Of a stretch of 64,000 nucleotides of DNA, positions 19,372-28,518 are shown piece after piece. The stretch covers positions 682,001-746,000 of the forward strand of contig OY282365.1 of the NCBI GenBank assembly GCA_958295685.1, given 5' to 3'. The notes under the pieces were generated by a model that had not been told where the DNA came from, searched no databases, and was given only the letters and a program-made list of their open reading frames with translations. The position numbers and the translations under genes were made by a program. The stretch's first letter is position 1. Every line of letters starts with the position of its first letter. This DNA comes from an uncultured Dehalococcoidia bacterium (GTDB taxonomy: Bacteria; Chloroflexota; Dehalococcoidia; Lucifugimonadales; CATQGZ01).

Positions 19372-20052
19372 CTAAAAGCCCCCAGACCCGCCCCCACACC
19401 CCTTCCCATACCCCTCCAGAAGCAACTCGAGCGACTCCCGCGCCCTCTCGCGCATCGGAGGGAAGTGGCTGAAGCAGATGGTCTCGAAGTCCAGCGCCGT
19501 GAGCTTCCTCAGAGACTCCACGGCCAGATCCAAGTCCTGCGTGACCAGGCGGGGCGGCGGAATGAGACCACCGCCCCGATGCCAGAGACTGCCGCCTCGA
19601 TGCCGGAGAGCGTCGCCCACGATGATGAGCTTCTTCGACTCCACGTACAAACACACGCTGCCCGCCGTGTGGCCCGGCGTGTGAACCACCACGACCCCCT
19701 CCGCGCCGGGCAGCCTGTCCCCGTCACGGAGCCGGTGGGCCACCGGCACGCCCTCGCCCAACACGGGCCGCGTCAGAGGCCACGCCGCGCGGCCCAGCGC
19801 CGACCTGTCGAACGGACTCGGATACGGCGCCTCGCGGCTGATGATAGCCGCGTCATCCTCGTGAGCGGCGACCGGCGCCGACAGCGCGGACAGCCCCCCA
19901 GTATGATCGGGGTGGTAGTGAGTGACAGCCGCCAAGCGTATGTCACTCACTGCGTATCCGGCTCTCCGCAGCCCCGCCCGAATCAGCCGGCCGCTCCCAA
20001 CGCCGCCCCCGTCCACCAGCACGAGGCCCCGCTCGTCAGCCAGAAACGTCAC
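19372..20052 (-). CDS. MBL-fold metallo-hydrolase
   Basis: At least 226 residues of a metallo-beta-lactamase-fold hydrolase. It has the HxHxDH motif in THYHPDHTGG, HTPGHTAGS and a later GDA metal ligand. The conservative start is GTG 20052. However, the frame stays open upstream and family-like sequence (IDIVPGVFQLRV) precedes it; GAGGAGG at 20126-20120 lies seven bases before an in-frame ATT at 20112. So translation may begin at ATT, a rare start codon. Convergent with polA. The substrate is unknown. Confidence 0.85.
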   Translation of the reverse strand: MTFLADERGLVLVDGGGVGSGRLIRAGLRRAGYAVSDIRLAAVTHYHPDHTGGLSALSAPVAAHEDDAAIISREAPYPSPFDRSALGRAAWPLTRPVLGEGVPVAHRLRDGDRLPGAEGVVVVHTPGHTAGSVCLYVESKKLIIVGDALRHRGGSLWHRGGGLIPPPRLVTQDLDLAVESLRKLTALDFETICFSHFPPMRERARESLELLLEGYGKGCGGGSGGF

Positions 20053-20227
20053 CCGCGCCCCGACAACACGCAGCTGAAAGACACCGGGAACAATATCGAT
20101 AGGTCCGAGAATCCCTAACCCTCCTCACCGCTCGCTGCGCATCTTCTCCACCCCGTCACAGGCCAACATAGCACAGACTCTTGACGGAGACCCACCGGCA
20201 ACCTGATCATCCGACAAACATCCCCAA

Positions 20228-20350
20228 ATGAAACTGTTCAGATTCTGTGAGATCCGAAGGGGGAGTCCAGAGGGATTCTCCCTCCGGCAAGGGGTTGGGG
20301 AGCACTCGCCACTGACCACCGACCACTGGCCGCTGACCACTGTCCCCCGA
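20228..20350 (+). repeat. Degenerate repeat with CCACTGACC units
   Basis: Lies in the gene-free stretch 20113-20351. It aligns with 21694-21760: both read GAGAyCCGAA, then GAGTCCAGA, then TTCTCC, then several CCACTGACCAC units ending in CACTGTCC. The terminal units resemble the inverted repeats of the S23-type cassette at 52011-52447. It and the copy at 21694 are direct repeats flanking the frameshifted DUF418 gene. Nothing else is seen in the stretch. Confidence 0.55.
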
Positions 20351-20351
20351 A

Positions 20352-21496
20352 TCAGGCGCGGCGGAGAGCCTGCCACCGGCGGTAGGTCAAGACTCGCCAT
20401 ATCCATTCGGCTGGACCAAAGCGGAATCGGGCGAGCCACGCCTCCGACCACCACAGCTGCAAGGCCCAGACCGCCAGCACGAAAACCAGTATCCCCGCCC
20501 TGTTGACCTCGACGTCGCCCAGCAGAACGGTGAGCAGGAAGACGCCCAGCACGCTCTGAGACAGATAATTGGTCAACGCCATCCTGCCCGCAGCCCTGAA
20601 CCGCCTCTTCAGCCAGTTGTCCGCCCGCCGATTCCAGAGGATTATCAGGCTGAGGTACCCCAGCGACGCCGGAATGGTCCCCAGGTTGTTGGGAATGTTC
20701 CCAATGAAAGCCACCGTGGTCGAGAAGTCGTTCACCGCGGTGAACATCACCCCAATCGCCGCCAGCGGCAGCCCGACGCCAAGACCCACCAACGCCGTCG
20801 TTCGGTATGTCTTGACAGACATGTCCCCGTGCATGAAACCCGTCCGATAAAGCCCCGCGCCCATTATGATCAGCCCCAGACCTCGCATGAAGTAGCCGGA
20901 CAGCGCCCCCAGGCCGAGCAGCTCATCCACGTCGTCTATATCCCCGCTGGGTTCAGTCCATATTCCTGCCAGCGTCGCATCGCTCGAGTCGGCGATGGAC
21001 TGGAGCAGAAGATCGTTGGCAATGGGCGCCAAGAAAAGGACGGCGCCAACGACGATAAGGGTCCTGGACGAAAGCCTCCTCATGGCAACGAGGAAAAGTG
21101 AGGAGACGGCATAGACCATCAACACGTCCCCCTCCCTTATCATGTAGTGCAGACTGCCGATGATCAGCAGAAGGGCATTGCGCCACAGATTCAACAGCAC
21201 CGCGCGCCCGCCGCCCTCTCGATGAACAGCATCACCCCTGCGCCGAACAGCAGCGAGAAAAGCCCCATGAACTTCTGGTCGATGAAAATCTCGCCGAAGA
21301 CCCCGACCGTCCAGTCCAGCCACGTCTCCGATCCGCCCGCGCTGATGTTCAGATACGGGACAAACCCGAACTTGATGCTGACCGCGTTCATCAACAGGAT
21401 GCCCAGCACCGCCACGCCGCGAATCAGGTCGAGGCTGGTTATCCTAGTAGACTCCGCTACCGGACCAGGCTTGGATTCTCTTTCTTGGGTGGACAT
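20352..21496 (-). pseudogene. DUF418 membrane protein with frameshift
   Basis: Two overlapping frames together give a complete DUF418 (YeiB-like) multi-pass membrane protein. The first (from ATG 21496) gives the N-terminal helices: ITSLDLIRGVAVLGILLMNA and FMGLFSLLFGAGVMLFIERAAG. It stops at 21191. The second continues the family sequence as AVLLNLWRNALLLIIGSLHY through the rest of the protein to 20352. The shift falls in a GC-rich GCGGCGGGCGCGCGG run near 21200-21215. It could be a real inactivating mutation or a sequencing error. DUF418 function is unknown. Confidence 0.8.
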
Positions 21497-21649
21497 GGCC
21501 CCTCCAAGTCGTCAGGTCTACGGAGAGAGAGCGCCGATCGTCAATGCCGACCGCCACTCTCCCAGACAGGAAGAATATACGGAGACGACAGCCTGCCCAT
21601 ACTACTCCCCTGAACATCCGTCATCCTACCCCTCCATCCTCCCAATCCT

Positions 21650-22200
21650 GCCCAATCCTGAGAATCCTGATTCAGACAATCAGACTCTCCGAGACCCGAA
21701 AGGACGAGTCCAGAACGGTTCTCCCCCTCTGGCTGACCACTGACCACTGACCACTGTCCTTGACGACGCCGAACCGCTGTGCTAGAGTATACCCATGACA
21801 CAGCCAGCCAATCTCCACGACCAGCCCGCGCGACTCCCTGAAGCGCCTGTCGGACAAGTGTCGGATAAGTGTCGCAAAGTGTCGTATTAGTGTCGTATTA
21901 GTGTCGGAAAACTGTCGGGTAAGTGTCGGATTCTGTCGGCCAAAATCGGCCCTCTCAGCTACGAAATGCCCGCAAATACGACACTTTCGCCGAAAATCAC
22001 CCGGAGCCGCGGCCTTGGGCCGCCGGACGCAAGGCCCGGCCCGTTGCGGACCCCTGTCCCACAACTGCCCCGAAATTGTTCCGGTTCTGTTCCACGTCTG
22101 TTCCACAAATGCCCCACATCTGTCCACAAATTCAAACCCTCAGCTACGAGACGGAACAAAATGGAACAGTTTGGGACAGTTTTCGGGAAAATCCACCCAG
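21650..22200 (+). repeat. Helical-pitch array element, double copy B1+B2
   Basis: Fills the gene-free stretch 21497-22312. After AATCCTG-type repeats (about 21645-21675) and a promoter (21760-21788) come a first array, B1 (21847-21940), core CAGCTACG (21956-21963) and arm CGACAC (21979). B1 has nine GTCG units spaced 11, 11, 10, 11, 11, 11, 11 and 10. Then comes a second array, B2 (22055-22126), of seven TGTTCC/TGTCCC/TGCCCC units spaced exactly 11, core CAGCTACG (22141-22148) and arm units CGGAACA, TGGAACA, TGGGACA spaced 10. B1 resembles copies A and D; B2 resembles copy E. A CCACTGACC repeat (21731-21758) sits just before the minus-35 box. Confidence 0.85.
21760..21788 (+). promoter_or_regulatory. 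Promoter of array element B
   Basis: TTGACG (21760-21765), 17-base spacer, TAGAGT (21783-21788), then six bases and ATG at 21795. It points through both arrays toward the gene at 22313. Confidence 0.72.
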
Positions 22201-22312
22201 CGCGAGACCTGCAGCAACCGGCGCCCTGTGATAATCTACGAGCGCTTTGGAACGAGCGGGCACGACAGGCCCACACCCGGCCCGCCGATATTCCAACGTC
22301 CCCGGAGGTGTG

Positions 22313-23419
22313 ATGGAAAGGCCGATCTTCAAACCCATAGGCTCCCCCATTGAGGAACTCGACACCCCCGCCCTGATCGTCGACCTCGACAGGCTGGAAC
22401 GCAACGTCCAGACGGTCCACTCCTTCTTCGAAGGCAGGGCCGCCGGCATCCGGCCTCGCGTGAGCGTGCACGGGTGCCCGGCGGTCGCGCATATGCAGCT
22501 GGCCGCGCCCGGCGCCGTCGGAGGAGTATCGGTCGCCACGCTCGGACAGGCCGAGGCCTTCAACGGCTCCGGCATAGCTGACTTCTCGATCACCGCAAAC
22601 GTCGTGACCGGCCAGAAGATCGCCAGGCTCTGCGCCCTAGCCCGCCGCGCCGCAGTCTCCGTGGCGGTGGACGACGCCGCAAACGTCGCCGACCTCTCCG
22701 CGGCCGCGGCCGCCTCGGACGTCGAACTCAAGGTGCTCGTATCCATCGCCGTCAGGCCGGACCGCATGGGCGTTGACCCAGGACAGCCCGCCGTGGACCT
22801 CGCCAGGGCCATTACGGACTCCCCAGGACTCACCTTCGACGGCTTCAAGACCCACGAGGGCACGCTCGAAGTCCGGAGCGTGGCGCAGCTCGCCGAGGAG
22901 TCCCGCGCCTGGATCCGGCGCGTCCTGCAAGCGCGCGAGGCCGCCGAGGCCGCCGGAATCACCGTCAACACCGTCAGCGCCGGAGGAACATACAACTACG
23001 AGATCGCCGGAGCCGCCGACGGCGTGACCGAAGTCCCCGCAGGCTCATACGCCCTCATGGACGGCAGATACGCCGGCCAGCGGGAGGGCCTCGAACCCGC
23101 CGCCAGGGTGCTGACCACCGTCACCAGCTTCCCGGAAGACATCAAGATCATCACCGACGGCGGCAACAAGGCCATCGGAATGGACCGCGGGAACCCGGTC
23201 GCAGACGAATTCCCAGAGGCCGCGATCGCGCTCAGCGCCGAGCACGGAAACATCGCCCTCGAAACACCCACCCGCCGCCAGGTCAACCTCGGCGACAAGC
23301 TCTGGTTCACACCCTGGGACATGGGAGTCACCGCCAACCTGTACGACTACCTGAACGCCGCGCGGAACGGCAGGCTCGAAGCGGTCTGGGACCTGCCCGC
23401 GCGCGGCCGATACCGTTGA
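22313..23419 (+). CDS. Alanine-racemase-fold protein lacking the PLP lysine
   Basis: A 368-residue protein aligning along its length with D-threonine aldolase/D-serine dehydratase-type proteins and with its neighbour at 23461. It has the opening DTPALIVDLDRLERNV, VSVATLGQAEAF, and NTVSAGGTYNYE phosphate-site region. The active-site segment that normally reads RPHxKTHK reads RPRVSVHGC, so the PLP-binding lysine is missing. The C-terminal metal-site region (usually PGHCxxT) reads TPWDMGVTAN. It is either a non-PLP pseudoenzyme or has another activity. ATG 22313 has GGAGGTG upstream. Confidence 0.8.
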   Translation: MERPIFKPIGSPIEELDTPALIVDLDRLERNVQTVHSFFEGRAAGIRPRVSVHGCPAVAHMQLAAPGAVGGVSVATLGQAEAFNGSGIADFSITANVVTGQKIARLCALARRAAVSVAVDDAANVADLSAAAAASDVELKVLVSIAVRPDRMGVDPGQPAVDLARAITDSPGLTFDGFKTHEGTLEVRSVAQLAEESRAWIRRVLQAREAAEAAGITVNTVSAGGTYNYEIAGAADGVTEVPAGSYALMDGRYAGQREGLEPAARVLTTVTSFPEDIKIITDGGNKAIGMDRGNPVADEFPEAAIALSAEHGNIALETPTRRQVNLGDKLWFTPWDMGVTANLYDYLNAARNGRLEAVWDLPARGRYR

Positions 23420-23460
23420 CCCAGACCGAAAGCCGCTGAGAACCAACGTGGAGAAAGCGA

Positions 23461-24561
23461 ATGGATAACTACCGCCCCGCCGTCGGAACCCCGATCTCGG
23501 ACCTCGACACCCCCTGCCTGCTCGTCGACTTGGACGCCCTGGAAAACAACATGGCCGTGGTCGCCGAAACATACCGCGGCACCGCCTGCAAGATGAGGCA
23601 GCACACGAAGAACATCAAGAGCCCCCGCATCGCCAACATGCAGATCCAAGCGGGCGGCACCCTCAACGGCGTGTGCACCGCCAAGCTGTCCGAAGCCGAG
23701 GTGATGGTCGAGGGCGGCATCACGGACGTCCTGATACCCAATCAGATCGTCACCAGAGAGAAGCTCGCCAGGCTGGCCGCCCTCGCCAGACAGGGCGACG
23801 TCAAAGTCACGGTCGACAACGCCGAAAACGTCGAGACGATCTCAGAAGTCGCAGCCGAGAACGGCGTCGAGATCGGCGTCCTGATCGAGGTCGATACCCA
23901 GATGCGCAGAGGCGGCGTGCGCAGCCCCGAGCACGGAGTCGTCCTCGCAAAGCTCGCCAGGGAACTGCCCGGCGTCAGGTTCAGGGGCGTCATGAGCCAC
24001 CAGTCCGCAGGAGGACGGCCCGACGCCGACGAGAGGCTCAGAATCGCCGAGGAGCACATCGGAATCTGTCTGGAGGTCAAGGACGCCATAGAAGCCGAGG
24101 GCATCCCGGTGGAAATGGTGTCGAGCGGCGAGACCTTCTCATACGCCGCCGCCACGCTGATACCGGGCGTCACAGAGGTGGAGGGCGGAAGCTACGCCCT
24201 CATGGGCAACACCTACGGCTACCTCGACGAGTTCCAGATCGCCAACAAGGTGCTCTCCACCATCGTAAGCGTCCCACGCCCCGACGTCGGCATCGGCGAC
24301 GTCGGAATGAAGGCCCTCTCGACGGCCGCCGTCACCAACGCCACGATCGAGGGCATACCGGGCGTGACCATCGAAGAGGTCCAGGACGAGCACATTGTCC
24401 TGCGCTCCGACGGAAGCGCGCCCCTGAAGGTCGGCCGGCAGTTCATGCTGCTGCCCGGCTACCAGGACCACCTCATAAACCGCTTCGACCAGTACATCGC
24501 CGTTCGCGGCGGCGCCGTCGAACAGGTCTGGGACATACCCGGCCGGGGCTGCCACCACTGA
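23461..24561 (+). CDS. D-threonine aldolase / alanine racemase-domain protein
   Basis: A 366-residue PLP-type barrel protein. DTPCLLVDLDALENNM opens it, and the active-site segment MRQHTKNIKSP keeps the lysine expected to bind PLP. VCTAKLSEAEVMVEGGITDV and EMVSSGETFSYAA follow the family pattern. The C-terminal metal-binding His/Cys pair is replaced (LPGYQDHLINRFD), so it may not be a classic metal-dependent aldolase. It lies 41 bases after the lysine-less paralogue, implying co-expression and perhaps a hetero-oligomer. Confidence 0.82.
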   Translation: MDNYRPAVGTPISDLDTPCLLVDLDALENNMAVVAETYRGTACKMRQHTKNIKSPRIANMQIQAGGTLNGVCTAKLSEAEVMVEGGITDVLIPNQIVTREKLARLAALARQGDVKVTVDNAENVETISEVAAENGVEIGVLIEVDTQMRRGGVRSPEHGVVLAKLARELPGVRFRGVMSHQSAGGRPDADERLRIAEEHIGICLEVKDAIEAEGIPVEMVSSGETFSYAAATLIPGVTEVEGGSYALMGNTYGYLDEFQIANKVLSTIVSVPRPDVGIGDVGMKALSTAAVTNATIEGIPGVTIEEVQDEHIVLRSDGSAPLKVGRQFMLLPGYQDHLINRFDQYIAVRGGAVEQVWDIPGRGCHH

Positions 24562-24707
24562 GACTGTGATAAAGAGCTCGCGCGGCTTCACTTCCAGCGC
24601 GCCTTCCGTCTCGCGTTGAAGGACGTTGAGAAGACCGGCAAGGCCGCCCCGCCCGTTCCGGCGCGCCCGCCCTCCGAACCGCTGCCGGAGAGAACGAGCC
24701 GCCCGGT

Positions 24708-25553
24708 CTAGGCGCTCCCCTGCTCGACTGCCAGCCTGAGCGGGTTGTCCTTTACCAGCAGGGTAAGCTCCGCGGCGCTCAGGCCCGCCTGGAGAAGGGA
24801 GGCCACGGCCATTCTCATCCCCTCGGCGGGAGGCGGATTCTCCGGCTGACCCAAACCCGTGGTCAGGACGCAGCGGTCAGCCCCCACCTCACGGATGGCG
24901 GCAGCCAGATCCGCAACCCCCATGGTCGTTCGGGACGGCATACAGGCCAGGAAGGCGTACTCGACGTACGCGCCCAGGGAAGCCACGCTCCTGAGCTGAT
25001 CGAGCGTAGCGACTCCCGCAGGGGCAGTCGCCATCATGCGGGACACCCCCCGCTCGACCGCTCGGCTGAAGAGCTCGATCGTCTCCTCCGGAGACACCCA
25101 ACCGGAAGCGAGCGTCATCCCCCTCTCGGCCACGATATCCACTATCTCCAGAACCTCGCGCCTGAGACCACCCTGCCGGCCCCAGAGACTGATGCCCGCC
25201 ACCTGCCCCAGGCGGCTGCGGTAGAAGTCCGCCGAGAACGTGGGCATCCAGACGACCCTGGCGTCCAGGCCGGCGGCAACACGCACCGCGCTCGGATTCA
25301 GCCCGCCCACGCCCTCGTCCAGCACGACAGCGCCCCCGACCTCCAGACCGGGGTACATCCGGCTGAGAGCGTAGGCCAGAGGAGCCGTTGGATAGTCGTG
25401 AGACTTCAGGACGAAGCCCCTCATGCCCGCCTCGTAGGCAGCCCGGGCGGCGTCCATAGCGTCCATGCGCCGCTCCCGGAACGGATCGGGAGCGGCGTGG
25501 ACGTGGAGATCGAAGGAGCCTCTGAGGACCTCCTCCACCTCGGAGTTTCTCAA
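24708..25553 (-). CDS. DUF6282 family amidohydrolase-like protein
   Basis: About 281 residues. It has an N-terminal metal-type motif FDLHVHAAPDPFRERR and GFVLKSHDYPTAPLAYALS, characteristic of DUF6282 proteins, which look like TIM-barrel amidohydrolases. The start is taken as TTG 25553 with GGAG upstream, because the 40 residues of open frame further upstream do not look like family sequence and overlap the region before the divergent gene. Substrate unknown. Confidence 0.78.
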   Translation of the reverse strand: MRNSEVEEVLRGSFDLHVHAAPDPFRERRMDAMDAARAAYEAGMRGFVLKSHDYPTAPLAYALSRMYPGLEVGGAVVLDEGVGGLNPSAVRVAAGLDARVVWMPTFSADFYRSRLGQVAGISLWGRQGGLRREVLEIVDIVAERGMTLASGWVSPEETIELFSRAVERGVSRMMATAPAGVATLDQLRSVASLGAYVEYAFLACMPSRTTMGVADLAAAIREVGADRCVLTTGLGQPENPPPAEGMRMAVASLLQAGLSAAELTLLVKDNPLRLAVEQGSA

Positions 25554-25697
25554 GCTAGCAAGCTCCAGCGTTGCTGATACGCAGCAAGAGGCTAGCACAC
25601 GGTCTGGGAAAGGAGCAATCGCACCTGCGCCCTCAACCGTGTACAATCCATGAGACGGACAGGCGCGGACCACAAGAGGTCAGCGGGGGAGAAATCC

Positions 25698-26312
25698 ATG
25701 TTGAAGAAGCTGGGTAAGATAAAGCAGATCAGGCAGGAAACTAAACAGGAGGCGCCGCCGGGCCAGTACGTAACGGAGAAGTTCCCCGTCCTGACCTTCG
25801 GGCCGACACCGAAGATCGACCTGAAGACGTGGCGGTTCAGAGTGTTTGGCCTCGTGGAGGAGGAGGTCACCTATAGCTGGGAGGAGTTTACCGGTCTCGG
25901 CAAGGTGACCCTGAACTCCGAGTTTCACTGTGTGACGCAGTGGAGCCGACTCGAAAACGCCTGGGAGGGCGTGCCGTTCGCAGACGTGATCGCGGCCGTC
26001 CGCCCAAAGCCGGAGGCCAGGTACGCCATGGTCCACTGCTACGGAGGCTACACGACCAACGTGGCCCTCGACGTCCTGCAGGATGATGACGTCCTGTTCG
26101 CCTACCGCCACGACGGAGCCCCGCTGCCGCCCGACCACGGCGGCCCGCTGCGCCTGGTAGTCCCGAAGCGCTATGGCTGGAAGAGCGCGAAGTGGGCCAA
26201 CGGCCTGGAATTCATGGCCGAGGACGCTCCCGGATTCTGGGAAGAGCGCGGCTATCACATGGAAGGCGACCCGTGGAAAGAGGAGAGGTTCCGGCCGGGC
26301 CTCGGTTGGTAG
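25698..26312 (+). CDS. Sulfite oxidase-like molybdopterin-dependent protein
   Basis: A 204-residue single oxidoreductase-molybdopterin domain. Cys in EFHCVTQWSRLENAWEGV fits the cysteine that binds the Mo centre. LRLVVPKRYGWKSAKWANGLEF is the typical C-terminal stretch. No heme or dimerisation domain and no signal peptide are seen, so it is a short bacterial/archaeal form. The ATG at 25698 has GGGGGAG upstream. Physiological substrate unknown. Confidence 0.88.
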   Translation: MLKKLGKIKQIRQETKQEAPPGQYVTEKFPVLTFGPTPKIDLKTWRFRVFGLVEEEVTYSWEEFTGLGKVTLNSEFHCVTQWSRLENAWEGVPFADVIAAVRPKPEARYAMVHCYGGYTTNVALDVLQDDDVLFAYRHDGAPLPPDHGGPLRLVVPKRYGWKSAKWANGLEFMAEDAPGFWEERGYHMEGDPWKEERFRPGLGW

Positions 26313-26317
26313 CCCCT

Positions 26318-27610
26318 CTACCACAACCTCATCGAATCGGCGAAGAGCCGCCTGAGCTCCGGTTCGCCCACCGGACGCGGGGACAGCTTCAACACCCGGT
26401 GCTGCGGCAGAGCGCCGGCCACCAGTCCGTCTAGGTCGTCATTCGAGTATCCGACCCCCTCGAGCCCGTTCGGCATATCCAGCTGGCGCATCAGCGCGAT
26501 GATCGCGTCGGCCAGCAGGTCGCCCGCGTCCTCCGGACCGGCGCCGGACACGTCCGCGCCCATCAGCCGCGCAGCGAGCAGGTGGCGCGCCGGATTCGTC
26601 GGCGCGGTGAACCGGAAGACGGCAGGGGCGTTGAGCACTACGGACATCCCGTGAGGGCACATCGACACCCCTGTGGGGTAGCCCTCCACAGTGAAGTCCA
26701 GCCCGTGCGCCATTCCCGAGACGGGATACGACATGCCGTGAGGCAGGTGACAGCCCGCGTTGCCGAAGCCGATTCCGGCGAAGGTTGCCGCTAGGAGCAT
26801 CTCGCTCCGTGCCTCGGCATCTTCAGTATCGTTGGAGGCCCGCGTCAGATTCCCGGACACCATCTCGACGGCCCTCGTCGCCCAGACGTCGCTGATCGGG
26901 TTCGATCCCTGGTAGGCAGGCCGGAGCAGCGGGGTCTCCGGCGCTTCCCGGTCGCGGAACGGAAGGGCGGTGAACGACTCGAGGGCATGACTCAGCACGT
27001 CGAACCCGCTGCTGGCCGCCACCATCCGAGGGAGCGTGCGCGTGTTGTCCGGGTCGACGACCCCGACATTCGGACGCAGCATCCTGTGCGCGATCCCCGT
27101 CTTGGTCTTCATCTCCGTATAGTCGAAGATGGCCACGCCGGTGGTCTCGCTGCCGGTTCCTGCCGTCGTCGGAACGGCTATCAGAGGCTTCAGAGGCCCC
27201 GGGACCGGCAGCCCGCGCCCTACAGGGGCGTTGACGTAGTCGAGGAAGTCGGCCGGGTGGGTGGCGTAGAGGTCGGCAGCCTTGGCCGTGTCCATGCTGG
27301 AGCCGCCCCCAACGGCGACGTACCCGTCGAACCCTCCGGCAATCGCGAAGGCTATCGCTTCCTTGAACGAGGCGTCCGTGGGCTCGACGCGCGCCTGGTC
27401 GAAGAGGACTGCGTCGATACCCTCGCCGCGCAGAGAGCCGATAGCGGTCGATACTGGCTCGCTGTCGGAGAGGTCCGGGTCGGTGACAACCATCACGCGG
27501 CTTGCGCCGAGTCGGCGAGCCTCGAAGCCCACTTCACGGGTCACGCCCGACCCGAACTTGATGCTCGACGTGTCGATAGAGAATGCGGTCTCGAGCCTGC
27601 GCTCGGTCAT
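26318..27610 (-). CDS. Iron-containing alcohol dehydrogenase (hydroxyacid-oxoacid transhydrogenase-like)
   Basis: A 430-residue group III alcohol dehydrogenase. It has an NAD-type motif VGGGSSMDTAKAADLYATHP and the metal-ligand region HLPHGMSYPVSGMAHG. AVPTTAGTGSETTGVAIFDY and the overall length match the ADHFE1 subgroup, which couples 4-hydroxybutyrate oxidation to 2-oxoglutarate reduction. That substrate is inferred from family resemblance only. The apbC gene lies just upstream on the same strand. Confidence 0.87.
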   Translation of the reverse strand: MTERRLETAFSIDTSSIKFGSGVTREVGFEARRLGASRVMVVTDPDLSDSEPVSTAIGSLRGEGIDAVLFDQARVEPTDASFKEAIAFAIAGGFDGYVAVGGGSSMDTAKAADLYATHPADFLDYVNAPVGRGLPVPGPLKPLIAVPTTAGTGSETTGVAIFDYTEMKTKTGIAHRMLRPNVGVVDPDNTRTLPRMVAASSGFDVLSHALESFTALPFRDREAPETPLLRPAYQGSNPISDVWATRAVEMVSGNLTRASNDTEDAEARSEMLLAATFAGIGFGNAGCHLPHGMSYPVSGMAHGLDFTVEGYPTGVSMCPHGMSVVLNAPAVFRFTAPTNPARHLLAARLMGADVSGAGPEDAGDLLADAIIALMRQLDMPNGLEGVGYSNDDLDGLVAGALPQHRVLKLSPRPVGEPELRRLFADSMRLW

Positions 27611-27617
27611 CGCCTCG

Positions 27618-28448
27618 CTATCTCGCCGCTGCCGCTGCCAGGGAGTCCCTGGCTTTCTGCGCTACTGCGGAATACTCCTCCAGCACGGCGCTGCTGTTCA
27701 GCACCGTCGGCCTGGACGTGTCACGGTAGTCGCCGCGCAACTCGATGCGGCCCAGGAACTTCAGGCCCATCTCGCCGGCCAGGTCCTCGCCGGCCCCGGA
27801 GCCGAATACGCCGCCCGACAGGTTCTCGACGACGCCCAAAACGCTGAGATTCAGCTTGCGGATCATGTTGATAGAGCGCTTAGCGTCCACCTTGGCCAGC
27901 TCCTGGGGCGTGGTCACCACCACGAAGCCGTCGAGCTCCAGGCTCTGCATCACAGTCAGGGGTGAATCCGAAGTGCCCGGGGGCAGGTCTACGATAAGGT
28001 AGTCCAGCTCGCCCCAGTCGGTCGACTGGAGGAGCTGATTGATCGCGTTGTGAACCATTGGGCCGCGCCAGATGATGGCCTCATCCTCATTCTCCTGGAA
28101 GAAGCCCATGGACATGACTTTCACTCCGAACTGCTCGGACGGGATTATCTTGCGGTCGTCCGTAGCAGTCGGGCGCCGGGCGACTTTCATGGCACGGACG
28201 ACGTTGGGGCAGTCTATGTCCACGTCGAGTATCCCGACGCGCTCGCCCTCCTGCGCCAGCGTGACGGCGAGGTTCACCGCGACGGTGGTCTTGCCGACAC
28301 CGCCCTTGCCGCTGTAGACGCCTATCTTATGGGTTATCCTGGACAGGGCTTCGGCAATGTTGCGCTTCTGCTCGAACTGGCGCTTCATCGCCTCGATCTT
28401 GGCGCGCGCCTGGGCGGCCTGCGGATTGCCGGGCTGCGGATGAGTCAT
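27618..28448 (-). CDS. apbC: Mrp/NBP35-family P-loop ATPase, Fe-S carrier
   Basis: A 276-residue ParA-like ATPase with the deviant Walker A motif YSGKGGVGKTT at about 45-55, DVDIDCPNV, and YLIVDLPPGTSDSP. Proteins of this kind carry and deliver [4Fe-4S] clusters. The C-terminal CxxC seen in many Mrp proteins is not present; the equivalent region reads NLSGGVFGSGAGEDLA. The nearby DUF59 protein at 28844 is a frequent partner in Fe-S assembly. Confidence 0.88.
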   Translation of the reverse strand: MTHPQPGNPQAAQARAKIEAMKRQFEQKRNIAEALSRITHKIGVYSGKGGVGKTTVAVNLAVTLAQEGERVGILDVDIDCPNVVRAMKVARRPTATDDRKIIPSEQFGVKVMSMGFFQENEDEAIIWRGPMVHNAINQLLQSTDWGELDYLIVDLPPGTSDSPLTVMQSLELDGFVVVTTPQELAKVDAKRSINMIRKLNLSVLGVVENLSGGVFGSGAGEDLAGEMGLKFLGRIELRGDYRDTSRPTVLNSSAVLEEYSAVAQKARDSLAAAAAR

Positions 28449-28518
28449 CTAAGCTCCTCGCCGGAGCCTTCCGGGGCTCTCAGGTCGTCAATCGCGGAGG
28501 GAGCGGCGGATACCCACC

